NCBI RefSeq assembly: GCF_003863965.1
Contig: NZ_RRCN01000001.1
Location: forward strand, 124,001-188,000
Origin: Paenibacillus oralis
Lineage (GTDB): Bacteria > Bacillota > Bacilli > Paenibacillales > Paenibacillaceae
Direction of reading: 5' to 3'
Length of the DNA: 64,000 nt
Below, in pieces: positions 7,808-16,421 of the stretch (positions within the stretch are counted from its first letter, which is position 1; every line of letters begins with the position of its first letter). The translations under genes were made by a program, and so were the position numbers. The notes below the pieces were generated by a model. It ran no database searches, was not told the origin of the DNA, and saw only the letters and a list, made by a program, of their open reading frames with translations.

Positions 7808-8997
7808 AGCGCATTCCTCGCTTTCGCCAGCTCGCTTCTGGACAGCGTAACGTAACGCAGACGGACGCCTTCCGTCTGCATCACCGCGTCCAGCGCTTCG
7901 ATGTGGTCGCCGATGATCATTTGGGCTACGCCGTTTCCGGCCCCGGTATTGCCGCTGCGAATCCGGTTTTTCCGCACGACGTCTACGGAATGCGGAGCAC
8001 CGACCGCCAGTCCGCGGGCGAGCGCCAGCGCCTGGGCCTTCGGGGGGACGATCAACGCCCCCGTGCCCACCGTCTGCAGCGCACGGCGAGAGACCGCATG
8101 CGGCACCGCCGTCAGCGAATTGGCTTCCAAATCGGGCCGCCCCAGGGCCTGGTTTAAGAACGCTTTGCAGCGCGTCACCTCATCCTGTTGCGGAAACGGA
8201 GGCAAGTACGGCGACAGATCGTTCAGCGCGATGTCCATCCCCTGGTCCACGGCGATCAGAAATGCCGCCAAATCCTCCGCAGGCAAAACCATATCCCCGT
8301 CGGTAAACAGCAAAATAGGCTCCGAGGCCGCCGCAGCGCCTATCGCCCGTCCAATATCATGGCCTAGCCGCTGCGGGAAATTCAGCTTCGTCACCCGCGG
8401 ATCCCGTTCCACCGCGGTAAAGCTGCCATCGCTGCAGCCGTTCAGCACGACGATGATTTCCTTAAACGGGAGCTTGCGCAGCTCCGACAACACGGCGGAT
8501 AACGTTTTTTCTTCGTTGCTTGCGGTGACGATCGCGGATGCGCCTTCCTTTAACGGCAGCGGAATCCACGGGTCCGTGACTCCGGAAGCGTCCGCGTATC
8601 CCTTGCTGAAAGCGAGGGCAATCGGCAGTATTTCACGATAAGATAAATCTGCCGGAGCATGCTCAAGGTACCAGTCTTGAAAGCCCTGCTGCATCCGCTT
8701 CAGGGTCGAAGAAGGGCCTTGGGCCCCGTCCAAAAAGGCGGCATGGGCCCCCGCTTCCGCCGCCATCAGCTCCAGCCGCTGTTTCTCGCCTGCCCTTGGG
8801 GCTGCCCCGCCGGCTTGGGTGTGGCCTGGGCCGCCCCGCCGAACGCCAGGGCGGCGGCCAAAGCGGTAACCGGTTGGAAGCCGTCCGGTTTCGCGGCCCG
8901 GCTTTGCCTGCTTAGGGCGGGGTCTTTTGCGCGTCCGTCCCGGCAGGGGCCATATTCGGCTGCGGCGGCGCTTTACCCGTTTTTTAAATGCGTTCAT
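7804..8997 (-). CDS. GT2 glycosyltransferase with basic N-terminal extension
   Basis: 397 residues from ATG 8997 (GAGGTG, 6-nt spacing), overlapping the upstream stop by 4 nt. Residues 1-85 are rich in Arg, Lys and Gly. Residues 85-160 are a helical spacer with a weak Tyr-Gly remnant (AFSKGYADA). The GT2 domain begins near 170 (SAIVTASNEEKTL), with LNGCSDGS and FTDGDMVLP as the DxD-like motif. The fold and C-terminal motifs (SLTAVPHAVSRRA, IIGDHIEALD) match the 8994 product, so the two are paralogues. It belongs to the dolichyl-phosphate-mannose-synthase-like GT2 type, cytoplasmic with no membrane helices. Confidence 0.86.
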   Translation of the reverse strand: MNAFKKRVKRRRSRIWPLPGRTRKRPRPKQAKPGRETGRLPTGYRFGRRPGVRRGGPGHTQAGGAAPRAGEKQRLELMAAEAGAHAAFLDGAQGPSSTLKRMQQGFQDWYLEHAPADLSYREILPIALAFSKGYADASGVTDPWIPLPLKEGASAIVTASNEEKTLSAVLSELRKLPFKEIIVVLNGCSDGSFTAVERDPRVTKLNFPQRLGHDIGRAIGAAAASEPILLFTDGDMVLPAEDLAAFLIAVDQGMDIALNDLSPYLPPFPQQDEVTRCKAFLNQALGRPDLEANSLTAVPHAVSRRALQTVGTGALIVPPKAQALALARGLAVGAPHSVDVVRKNRIRSGNTGAGNGVAQMIIGDHIEALDAVMQTEGVRLRYVTLSRSELAKARNAL

Positions 8998-9830
8998 TCC
9001 ATCCACCTCACCCTGCCGCGTATGCGGCCGAGATCGCCGTAACCTCCGCGCGGCCCTTTTTGGCGGATCAGCCAATGCACGGCTTCCAAATGATCGCCGA
9101 CAACCAGAGAGGTCAGCGGATCTTCTCGCTTTCCTTTAGCCCGCCGCCGGGCCCGGACCGGATTTAATTTGCCCACGGGCACGGTGTGGACGGCCTCTAC
9201 GTTTAAGCCGTGAATCACCGCCTTGGTCTGGGCCAGCGGAGGGACTTCCAGCGTTTCAAGTCCAATGGTTTCCGCCCCCCGCCTGCTTAAAGCATGCGGA
9301 ACGGCGGTCAAGGATGCTCCTTTCAGATCGGTTCGCGACAGCAGGCCGTTAAGAACATGCTTCGCCAGTACGACCGGGTGGGTCCTTTTGCCGGTAACCG
9401 GCCCGGAATACCCGTTCAGCGCCACGTCCACCCCGGATAGCACGGCCTCCACAAAAGGGCGAAGCTCTTTTGCCGGGATGACCATGTCGGCGTCGATGAA
9501 CAGGAGCACCGACCCGCGAGCCGCCTCCGCACCGACGCGTCTGCCGACATCGTGCCCAAGCGGCTTTGCCGATCGGATCACGCGGGCCCCGCTTTTCTTG
9601 GCCAGCTCCGCCGTTCCGTCCGTCGAGCCGTTTGCGACGACGATCGTTTCGCTGCGGGGATGCAATCGCCCGGCTTCGCGCAGAACGTTCCGCAGCGTGG
9701 CTCTTTCGTTCATCGCCGGGATGATGATCGAAACAATCGGGTCCTGATGATTGACCAAACGCGGCATCGCCGGCTTGCGCCGAAACTTTTTACGGTTCAG
9801 GCGGCCTTGAATTTTGCGTTTTTTGACCAC
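8994..9830 (-). CDS. GT2 family glycosyltransferase, first gene of the spore glycan operon
   Basis: 278 residues from GTG 9830, preceded by GGAGG at 8 nt; an upstream ATG at 9872 has no ribosome site. The short basic N-terminus (KKRKIQGRLNRKKFRRK) is followed by the GT2 domain: VSIIIPAMNERATL, VVANGSTDGT, LFIDADMVIP. The C-terminal half (SLTAVPHALSRRG, VVGDHLEAVHWL) matches the 7804 product. It lacks the Tyr-Gly motif. As the first gene it is preceded by about 190 nt of likely promoter region and then repeat B. A spore-coat glycan role is inferred from the operon. Confidence 0.86.
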   Translation of the reverse strand: MVKKRKIQGRLNRKKFRRKPAMPRLVNHQDPIVSIIIPAMNERATLRNVLREAGRLHPRSETIVVANGSTDGTAELAKKSGARVIRSAKPLGHDVGRRVGAEAARGSVLLFIDADMVIPAKELRPFVEAVLSGVDVALNGYSGPVTGKRTHPVVLAKHVLNGLLSRTDLKGASLTAVPHALSRRGAETIGLETLEVPPLAQTKAVIHGLNVEAVHTVPVGKLNPVRARRRAKGKREDPLTSLVVGDHLEAVHWLIRQKGPRGGYGDLGRIRGRVRWME

Positions 9831-9865
9831 GTCTCTTTCCTCCCAGATCGTGATATACCGGAGCA

Positions 9866-9900
9866 TATACAACAGTGTATGTGGTGCTGCCGGCGTTGCA
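9866..9900 (-). promoter_or_regulatory. Candidate sporulation (sigma-E-like) promoter of the glycosylation operon
   Basis: On the leftward strand CATACACT occurs at 9881-9874. It is an exact match to the Bacillus sigma-E -10 consensus and lies about 36 nt before the GTG start at 9830. The expected -35 is not clear, so this rests on one half of the promoter plus context. Confidence 0.3.
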
Positions 9901-10037
9901 ACGGCAAACGTACAGCTGTCCTTCGGACCGGACCCGGTCGCTTTGTCCCATCGCTTCCGCCGCTTTCGGGGCTTGAAGTAAGAAAAACGCCTGACAGCCC
10001 CCTTTAGTGGCTCTGACTTCTACTTTGGACGCTGCTC

Positions 10038-10220
10038 TAACGGACACCAGCGACCTTATCCGTCCATTTCCCGGGTATTTCCCAGCCTAACGGACACAGG
10101 CGACCCTATTTCGCTCTAAACCCGTTCATCCAGGCCGATTTGAGGTAAATAAGGTCTTCTGTGTCCGTTATATTTTGCAGACCTCCGTTTTTTCGAAAAT
10201 AACGGCTCTGGTGTCCCTTA
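10038..10220. repeat. F-F-R-R intergenic element, class 1, copy B
   Basis: Forward units start at 10038 and 10088, and reverse units end at 10170 and 10220: 50-bp steps, 183 bp in total, identical geometry to copies A, C and D. Similarity to A and C extends to about 10276 through a pyrimidine-rich tail. It lies between the first gene of the GT operon and the terminator of the GT4 gene. Confidence 0.87.
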
Positions 10221-10302
10221 GCCCCCTGATTCCTCTTCTCCTCCCCTCTCTACCTGCACATCGCCCTCTACCATGACCGAAATTTTACAAATTCTATAAT
10301 GT

Positions 10303-10330
10303 ACAAAAAAAACCCGGCCGGCGGCCAGGT
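10303..10330 (-). terminator. Intrinsic terminator after the GT4 gene
   Basis: Leftward, CCTGGCC-GCC-GGCCGGG forms a 7-bp stem with one T-G pair, followed by eight T. It is 77 nt beyond the GT4 stop. Confidence 0.75.
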
Positions 10331-10356
10331 CCTTATTTGTTACTCCAACTTCCACG

Positions 10357-10395
10357 AAATGCAAAAGTGCAGGCGAATTTCGTCGAAGTGCCCCG
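10357..10395. repeat. Short repeat shared with 30766-30804 (AAATGCAAAAGTGCAG)
   Basis: The stretch from cacgaaatgcaaaagtgcag through gcgaattt is repeated almost exactly at about 30766-30804. It lies just downstream of the GT4 stop codon. It may be a fragment of a third class of the intergenic elements. Confidence 0.6.
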
Positions 10396-10406
10396 AAATG
10401 GGCTGC

Positions 10407-11597
10407 TTAAGGCTGCTGTTTCCATTGCGGGGCGTTCGCCGGAATGACCCGGCTGGAGCAGATGATATCGACCCATCGGTCGGCCGTATGCTGCCAGCGG
10501 AACCGGTTGCGGACAAGCTCCTGTCCGGCCTGGCCCATCGATTTGCACAGCGCTTCATCCTGCAGCAGGCGGATGATCCGGTCCGCCAGCTCGTTAACCA
10601 TCCCTTCTGCGGGCACCAGAAACCCGGAACAACCGTCCGCGACGATTTCGGGAATTCCGCCCGCACGGGCCGCTACGACCGGTACGGCTGAGGCCATCGC
10701 CTCGACGTTGACCAGGCCGAACGCCTCCTCTTCGCAAGCCGGAACGACCAGGCAATCGGCGGTATTGTACCAGCCTGTGACTTTGGGGTAGGGCGTAAAC
10801 GGCAAAAATACAACCCGGTCCTTGAAGGGCTCCGCCATCGCTTTCAGCCTGCCGGCATAGTCCGTTTCCCGGTTGGCTCCGTGACAATTGCCGCCCACGA
10901 TGACCAGCATGGCTTCCGGCACCCGCCGCAGCACGGCCGGAAACGCCGTCAGCAAATGGTGCACGCCTTTGGCCGGAAGCAGCCGGCCGACGAACAGGAC
11001 CACCTTCCGGTTTTCCCATCCGAATTCGGCCAGCCGCGCCATGCGCAGCGCTTCCCCGTTCGGCGTCCAACGTGGAACGAAATCCTCCAGGCTGACGCCC
11101 GGCGGAATAACCCAAATCGGCGTGAAAAGGCCCGGAAACCGGGAAAGCAGCTCAGCTTTCAAATACTCGCTGCCCACGATGATCCCGTCTACGCTTTCCA
11201 GCATTGGCTGTATGCGGGCTTTGGGGTGATGGCAGGAAGGGGAAATAAACGCGGCGGAATGCAGGGTGAGCAGCACGCGGGCCAGCGGCAGCCGGCTTTT
11301 TAACTGAAAAGCGAGCAGCGGCCGATTGTGGACGTCAACGGTGCCGGGCCGCCATTTCCGCAAATGGCGCAAAATCGATTCCAAGTAAAGCCGCCCGCCG
11401 GGCAAACGGTAAATCGGAACGTTTCCGATCCAGCCCTGGGAAGGCAAATGGCCGTCCGCGAGTCCGAAAATGCGGATTTTTACATGTTCCGCCGCAAGTG
11501 GGGCCACATTTTCAATCACCCGTTCCACCGTGCTGCTTTTGCCTGAAGGCATGACGAACGATCCGGTCGTGATCACCGCTGTCTTTTCCCGTTCCAT
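10407..11597 (-). CDS. GT4 family glycosyltransferase (YheC/D-linked)
   Basis: 396 residues from ATG 11597 (AGGAGGGG, 7-nt spacing). GT-B fold: an N-terminal acceptor domain, then VVLFVGRLLPAKGVHHLLTA and the C-terminal donor-binding signature EEAFGLVNVEAMASAVPVVA, where the Glu pair is the retaining GT4 EX7E motif. The EX7E spacing is intact. It resembles spore-coat GT4 enzymes such as B. subtilis CotSA-type proteins (family knowledge), though the exact orthologue is not certain. It is monocistronic, ends at a terminator at 10303, and is divergent from the YheC/YheD gene with 218 nt between, suggesting shared spore-stage control. Confidence 0.87.
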   Translation of the reverse strand: MEREKTAVITTGSFVMPSGKSSTVERVIENVAPLAAEHVKIRIFGLADGHLPSQGWIGNVPIYRLPGGRLYLESILRHLRKWRPGTVDVHNRPLLAFQLKSRLPLARVLLTLHSAAFISPSCHHPKARIQPMLESVDGIIVGSEYLKAELLSRFPGLFTPIWVIPPGVSLEDFVPRWTPNGEALRMARLAEFGWENRKVVLFVGRLLPAKGVHHLLTAFPAVLRRVPEAMLVIVGGNCHGANRETDYAGRLKAMAEPFKDRVVFLPFTPYPKVTGWYNTADCLVVPACEEEAFGLVNVEAMASAVPVVAARAGGIPEIVADGCSGFLVPAEGMVNELADRIIRLLQDEALCKSMGQAGQELVRNRFRWQHTADRWVDIICSSRVIPANAPQWKQQP

Positions 11598-11815
11598 GAG
11601 CGATCCCCTCCTTCCTTTCGCTAGCTTCGCTACCCTAAATATACGATATCCGCCCGGGAAATGTGACTGCCGGCTGGAGGCGCGGCCCTTCGGGAACTTG
11701 GAGAAGCCTAAGGAAAGCCTGCCCCAAAACAGGCGGCTGACGCAGAACAGTCGTCCACTCTTTTTGAACGGGACAACATAGATTGGAGGAAGAAGCAAGG
11801 GAGGAGGAACCACAT

Positions 11816-12970
11816 TTGAAGCAGGACTATGTAGGAATACTGCTAAACTCCGGGATGTTCCGGGGAATTCCTCAGCGAAAAACCGGCCAGGAGTCGATCT
11901 CCAATTATGAAGAGGCGGCCCGGAAATACGGCCTGATCCCCTGTTTTCTCCGCTTGGGCGATATCGACTTGTTCCGGGGAACCTGCTCCGGCTATGTGTC
12001 AAATGGAAAAGAATACGTTATAACCAATCTTCCCCTGCCGCCGGTCATTCATAACCGGGCCTTGTATCCCGAACCTGCAGCGCACCAACAAATCCGCAAC
12101 CTGATCTCCCGGGGCATTATGATCTTCAACGTCAACAACCGTTATGGAAAAGATGTCATCCACCGCCTGCTGTGGAACGCTTCGCATCTGCGCGGCTATT
12201 TGCCCGCCGCCGCTCCGGCCAAGCCGGCTGCACTGCACACCATGATGTCCAGGTATTCCGACCTGATTCTTAAGCCGATACGCGGTTCCGTTGGACACGG
12301 AATCATGCGGCTGCGTTACGATAATCAAAGCTGGGAACTGATCTATGCGTCCAAATCCGGAAAAAACGAATGGCGCACCGCCAAGCTCCAGCAAGGGGAA
12401 CTGCCGCTGTGGACGCGGCGCTTGCTGCAAAGCACCCCTTACCTCGTTCAGGAGCGCATTCCGCTGGCGGAATACGATTCCCGGCCCATAGATCTGCGGG
12501 TTACCGTCCAACGCGGCGAGTTCGGCGATTGGGCCGTCACGGGGCTGTTCGCCAAGGTGGCCCTGAAAGGCAGCTTTCTATGCAACATCGCCAAAGGCGG
12601 GGAAGTGTTCCCGGCGGCAGAGCTGCTGGTCCATGTTTTGCCCCCGCGTTCGGTCTCCGCGGCTCTCGCCCATGTGGAGGCGCTGGCGCTGGCGATCAGC
12701 CGCTATCTCGGCACGCAGTTGCCCCTGCTTGCCGATCTGGGGCTCGACATCGGTCTCACCATGAGCGGGCATCCCTATTTTATAGAATGCAACGGCCGCG
12801 ACCAACGTTACGGTTTCCGCAAATCCGGATTGACCGAAATATGGAAAAACACGTACCGTCAACCGATGTCTTTCGCCAGATACCTGCTCGATCACCCGAA
12901 CGGGCTGCCGGGCGCGCAAAAGCTGCCGCAGGAAAATGTCTCCTTTCGCTCCAATCTCAAGTCCAATTAA
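11816..12970 (+). CDS. YheC/YheD family endospore coat-associated ATP-grasp protein
   Basis: 384 residues from TTG 11818-side codon at 11816, preceded by AGGAGG at 7 nt; the open frame extends 11 codons further to another TTG without a site. The N-terminal segment VGILLNSGMFRGIPQ and the ATP-grasp core (LILKPIRGSVGHGIMRL, then IDLRVTVQR and FIECNGRDQRYGF) match the YheC/YheD family of spore-coat-associated ATP-grasp proteins. ATP-grasp enzymes ligate a carboxylate to an amine or thiol; the substrate is unknown. It is divergent from the GT4 gene and convergent with ykoC, 22 nt apart. Confidence 0.88.
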   Translation: MKQDYVGILLNSGMFRGIPQRKTGQESISNYEEAARKYGLIPCFLRLGDIDLFRGTCSGYVSNGKEYVITNLPLPPVIHNRALYPEPAAHQQIRNLISRGIMIFNVNNRYGKDVIHRLLWNASHLRGYLPAAAPAKPAALHTMMSRYSDLILKPIRGSVGHGIMRLRYDNQSWELIYASKSGKNEWRTAKLQQGELPLWTRRLLQSTPYLVQERIPLAEYDSRPIDLRVTVQRGEFGDWAVTGLFAKVALKGSFLCNIAKGGEVFPAAELLVHVLPPRSVSAALAHVEALALAISRYLGTQLPLLADLGLDIGLTMSGHPYFIECNGRDQRYGFRKSGLTEIWKNTYRQPMSFARYLLDHPNGLPGAQKLPQENVSFRSNLKSN

Positions 12971-12992
12971 GCCCAATTATAGAGATTGCCAT

Positions 12993-13790
12993 TTATCTTA
13001 CATCGGCAATGCCGAAAAGCGGATACGCCTGCGAAAGCGCGAAGGCGGCCGCCACGGCAGCGGCCATTACTAGCAGCACCAGAAGGTCATACCGCGAATA
13101 AGCGAAGCGGTAATAATAAGTGCGTGGCCGGCTGCCGTCAAAATCTTTGGCTTCCATGGCCACGGCCACGCGGTGCGCCCGGCGGATGCTTTGCGAGAGC
13201 AGCGGCACCGCGTAAAGCCGGGCCAGCTTGGCCCAGCCCCGCGGTCCCTGCGGCGTGCACACGCCGCGGATGCGCAGGGCGTTCCGGCGGATCTGCAGCT
13301 CCTCCCAGACCATCGGGAGCAGCCGGACGGAAGCCATAAAGCTGTAGGCATATTTGGGCGCAAGCTTGACCTGCTGCATCAGCGAGTAAAACAGGGCGAC
13401 GGACGAGGTAGTCAGCACGAAGAGCAATCCTTCCGCCGCAAAAGTCACCGACTTGAGCCCGATATGGACGCCGCGGTAAAAGCTCTCCTCCGAAATGCGG
13501 ATGAGGCCCCAGGCCCACCATTCGTGCTCGCCTTTGCCGAACAAAATCATCGTCATGGAAGACGAGATGAAGATGAACAGAAAGGACAGGACGAGCAGCG
13601 CGATTTTCCACGGCTCATATCCGCTCAGCAGAAACAAAAGCAGCGTGAACAATACGGCTTGATAAAACATAAAATCAGGACGGTGCGTAAACAAGGTCAC
13701 CAAAAACAGCAGTACAAAAAGCGCCAGCTTGCAGGCCGGGTTGGCCCGGTGCAGCCAGCCTTTCGTTTTGGGGGTCAACAGCGGCTTCAT
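12993..13790 (-). CDS. ykoC: ECF transporter transmembrane (T) subunit, thiamine precursor uptake
   Basis: 265 residues from ATG 13790, overlapping the ATPase stop by 4 nt. It is a multi-helix EcfT/CbiQ-type protein with about five or six membrane segments. The coupling helices are represented by RGVCTPQGPRGWAKL and AMEAKDFDG, corresponding to the two Ala-Arg-Gly-type T-unit motifs; the family residues are partly replaced (MEAKDFDG). Last gene of the riboswitch-controlled ykoEDC operon, which imports hydroxymethylpyrimidine or thiamine (established for B. subtilis ykoFEDC). No ykoF is present here. Confidence 0.9.
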   Translation of the reverse strand: MKPLLTPKTKGWLHRANPACKLALFVLLFLVTLFTHRPDFMFYQAVLFTLLLFLLSGYEPWKIALLVLSFLFIFISSSMTMILFGKGEHEWWAWGLIRISEESFYRGVHIGLKSVTFAAEGLLFVLTTSSVALFYSLMQQVKLAPKYAYSFMASVRLLPMVWEELQIRRNALRIRGVCTPQGPRGWAKLARLYAVPLLSQSIRRAHRVAVAMEAKDFDGSRPRTYYYRFAYSRYDLLVLLVMAAAVAAAFALSQAYPLFGIADVR

Positions 13791-15445
13791 CGCAGAGTCA
13801 CCGCCTTTGGGGCAAAGGCTCTGCCGGAGGCGGATGAAGCGAGCGAACCGGCCGATTCGGACAGGCCCTTTTCCCCTGGCTCTGACGTATTCCCGGCCAT
13901 TGCCGCCCCGCGTTCCGTGTAGGAGCAGGAGACCAGCCGCCCTTCCCGCACTTCCCAGCGCTGGGTCGCGACTGTGGCGGCAATCCACTCCTCATGTGTG
14001 ACCATCACGATCGCCGTCCCGCGCCGCCTCAGCTCTTCGCATAACGAAAGGATCGCAAACGCGTTTGCGGCATCCTGGCCGAAGGTCGGTTCGTCAAGCA
14101 GCAGCAGCGGCTGCTCGCGCACGGCCGCGCTGGCCACGCTGAGCCGCCGTTTTTGCCCCAGCGACAGCTGGTAGGGGTGCCGCCCCTCGTACCCTTCCAG
14201 GCCGAATTGCCGTAAAATCCGCACCGTGCGCTCGCGAATCCCTTCTGCGGAAAGCCCGTCTTCCCTGAGCGAAAAGGCCACTTCCTCGTCCACCCGGTCG
14301 GCGACAAATTGAAATTCCGGGTTTTGAAAGACGAAGCCGATTTCCCGTGCCGTACGCTCCATCTGGCGCCGGCGTACGCGGCGGCGAACCTTGCCCCCCT
14401 GCATCGGGACGCCCTGCAGAACATATACGCCCTCCGTCTTTAGCAGTCCCATCAAGCTGAGCAGCAGCGAGCTTTTTCCCGCGCCGTTTGGGCCGGTGAC
14501 GGCGATGAAATCGCCGGGCATCACCGCGGCAGCCCCAACCTCAATAACCGGCTTGCCCATTCTTAGCCCGCGGAATCCTTTGAGTTCGACAAGCGGAGCA
14601 GAGCCGGCGGGGGCGCCGGCAGACAGCGCAGCCGGCCCGGCGGAAGAAGCGCCGGCTTCCCCGCCCCCGGACGGAGCTGGCTCCAGCAGCCGCCGTCCCT
14701 CCGGCGCGGCTAAAAACTCCGTCCAAACGCCGGGATACCAGATGCCAAACTCCTTCAGTTCCCGGCGAAACTCGGCAAAAATCGCCTGCGGCGGCCCTTG
14801 GCCCAGCAGACGGCCGTCCGGTCCGAACAAAGCGACCCGGTCGACGAGTCCAAGCGCCAGGATTTCCTCAATCCGGTGTTCGACGATGATCAGCGTGCGG
14901 TTCTTGGCAATACGGCTGACGGACTGCCAAATTTGCTCGCGCCCTTCGGGATCGAGCAGCGCGGAAGGCTCGTCGAGCAGCAAAACCTCCGGATCGCCGA
15001 GCAGCACCGAGGCCAAAGCGAGCCGCTGCTTCATCCCTTGGGACAAGGCATGGATCGGCATGTGCAGCTCGGGCAAACGCAGCCCGACATCCTCCAGCAC
15101 CGCCTCCATCCGGGTTTCCATTTCCGGCCGGGGAACCCCCAGATTTTCCAGCGTAAAGGCCAACTCTTCATCCACGTAAGGCATGCAAAACTGGGTGTCC
15201 GGGTCCTGGAACAAAAAACCCCAGGAGCCGGGCAGACGTTGTGACGCACAGCGCATCGGAACCTCCACAAGCTGCGGAATAATCCCCGACAGCACCTGTA
15301 GAAGCGTGGATTTTCCGCTCCCGCTGGGGCCGAGCAGGAGCACTTTTTCCCCGCGAAAAACCCGAAAGCTCAAATCCTTGAACACAAACCGCGTCTCCCC
15401 CGGAAATTTGAGCCTTAGATCGCAAACTTCAACGGCCGTTTCCAT
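13787..15445 (-). CDS. ykoD: ECF transporter duplicated ATPase, thiamine precursor uptake
   Basis: 552 residues with two complete ABC ATPase domains in one chain. The first has GPSGSGKST near 38-46, LSQGMKQRLALA and LLLDEPSALLD. The second has GPNGAGKSS near 320, LSLGQKRRLSVA and LLLDEPTFGQD. An Ala/Gly/Pro-rich linker at about 250-290 separates them. It energises the YkoE/YkoC membrane complex. It starts 3 nt after the ykoE stop and overlaps ykoC. The C-terminal 50 residues after the second domain are a low-complexity Gly/Ser/Ala tail. Thiamine or HMP specificity comes from the upstream TPP riboswitch and YkoE. Confidence 0.93.
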   Translation of the reverse strand: METAVEVCDLRLKFPGETRFVFKDLSFRVFRGEKVLLLGPSGSGKSTLLQVLSGIIPQLVEVPMRCASQRLPGSWGFLFQDPDTQFCMPYVDEELAFTLENLGVPRPEMETRMEAVLEDVGLRLPELHMPIHALSQGMKQRLALASVLLGDPEVLLLDEPSALLDPEGREQIWQSVSRIAKNRTLIIVEHRIEEILALGLVDRVALFGPDGRLLGQGPPQAIFAEFRRELKEFGIWYPGVWTEFLAAPEGRRLLEPAPSGGGEAGASSAGPAALSAGAPAGSAPLVELKGFRGLRMGKPVIEVGAAAVMPGDFIAVTGPNGAGKSSLLLSLMGLLKTEGVYVLQGVPMQGGKVRRRVRRRQMERTAREIGFVFQNPEFQFVADRVDEEVAFSLREDGLSAEGIRERTVRILRQFGLEGYEGRHPYQLSLGQKRRLSVASAAVREQPLLLLDEPTFGQDAANAFAILSLCEELRRRGTAIVMVTHEEWIAATVATQRWEVREGRLVSCSYTERGAAMAGNTSEPGEKGLSESAGSLASSASGRAFAPKAVTLR

Positions 15446-15447
15446 GG

Positions 15448-16053
15448 TTAATCATCCAATGCCGCGTAATCTTTGGGATCAACGGGGCGCAGCAGGGTGG
15501 TTACGCCCGTCGCTTCTACGGCCTTGGCCAGCCCGTAAGCGAAGTAGCCGGCAATCAGCGCGGAGCTGACGGCCCGCATCGCATATTTTGCGACCAGCAG
15601 CCAGGTTTCATAATCCTGCACGTATCCGTAATAAATGTCCGGAATGATGGAGCCGACCGCGGCTCCGATTCCGGCCAAGGCGGCGATGGAACCGGAAAAT
15701 TTTCGATACCGGAAAGCCGCGAATACGAGTTCCGCCCCCAAGCCTTGCAGCACGCTGTACAGCACGAGCTGAACGCCCCATTCGCTGCCGAACAGGATTT
15801 CCACATGGGCCGCGGCCACTTCCGCGATCAGCGCCACGCCCGGCTTGCGGATCAGCAAAAATACGAGCGTTGGGGCTAGAAACCACATCCCGTAAACGAG
15901 TTCATCCGCCTGAAAAAACAGCGGCGAGAACAAGTTATACACCGAACTCCAGAAATGATAAACTACGCCAAGCACGACCGACACGAGCACGGTCACCAGC
16001 AGATCGCTCAACTTCAGCCCGCGGCCGCCTTGTTTTGTTGCAACCTCTTGCAT
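15448..16053 (-). CDS. ykoE: ECF transporter substrate-binding (S) subunit YkoE
   Basis: 201 residues from ATG 16053, preceded by AAGGGGAG. It is an integral membrane protein with about five or six helices. Motifs such as LAPTLVFLLIRKPGVALIAE and GSEWGVQLVLYSVLQGLGAE are typical of YkoE, the S component that binds thiamine or HMP in ECF systems. First gene of the ykoEDC operon behind a TPP riboswitch and attenuator, so it should be switched off when TPP is plentiful. Confidence 0.92.
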   Translation of the reverse strand: MQEVATKQGGRGLKLSDLLVTVLVSVVLGVVYHFWSSVYNLFSPLFFQADELVYGMWFLAPTLVFLLIRKPGVALIAEVAAAHVEILFGSEWGVQLVLYSVLQGLGAELVFAAFRYRKFSGSIAALAGIGAAVGSIIPDIYYGYVQDYETWLLVAKYAMRAVSSALIAGYFAYGLAKAVEATGVTTLLRPVDPKDYAALDD

Positions 16054-16089
16054 GTTTTTCTCCCCTTTAAGAAAAATATATTTTTTCGC

Positions 16090-16123
16090 AAACGACAAAA
16101 ACCGCCCGAATAAGCTCAGGCGG
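16090..16123 (-). terminator. Attenuator terminator of the TPP riboswitch
   Basis: Leftward, CCGCCTGA-GCTTA-TTCGGGCGG can form an 8-bp stem (one G-T pair) followed by TTTTTGTCGTTT. It lies between the riboswitch aptamer and ykoE, the position of a ligand-controlled terminator. Confidence 0.85.
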
Positions 16124-16164
16124 CGGTCAGGTCACGGGGATGGACGCAAAAAAATCCCGGACAT

Positions 16165-16254
16165 TCGATTCTCTACGCTGGCATTATCCAGATCAGATTA
16201 ACGGTCCGCAGCGGAGTATGCTGCCATCTCAGCCCGATTCACTCAAGCCCCCGT
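16165..16254 (-). ncRNA. TPP (thiamine pyrophosphate) riboswitch
   Basis: On the leftward strand the two conserved THI-box halves are present: CGGGCTGAGATGGCAGCA at the 5' side and CTGATCTGGATAATGCCAGC at the 3' side, 23 nt apart. Together with the downstream terminator and the thiamine transporter gene this is a clear TPP aptamer that represses at high TPP. Confidence 0.95.
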
Positions 16255-16273
16255 ATCGTATGCGATTGTCTTT

Positions 16274-16302
16274 AACATACACCAACCGCTTACAGGCATC
16301 AA
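16274..16302 (-). promoter_or_regulatory. Candidate sigma-A promoter of ykoEDC
   Basis: Leftward TTGATG (16302-16297), 17-nt spacer, TATGTT (16279-16274). It lies about 20 nt upstream of the riboswitch 5' end. Confidence 0.6.
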
Positions 16303-16421
16303 GAACAAATTTTAAACATTCACGTTTCAAAACGGACAAGAAACCGCCTTCATATTGATTTCGCCCCTGTTCTGTGTCAAGATAAGCGGAAGCGGCACAT
16401 CAAGAGTAGGAGGTTGCTTTC

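Noticed and set aside
9790..10047. 85-codon frame upstream of the GT operon
   Set aside because: It starts inside repeat B, has no ribosome site and overlaps the true GTG start of the GT2 gene; the region looks like a promoter/leader.
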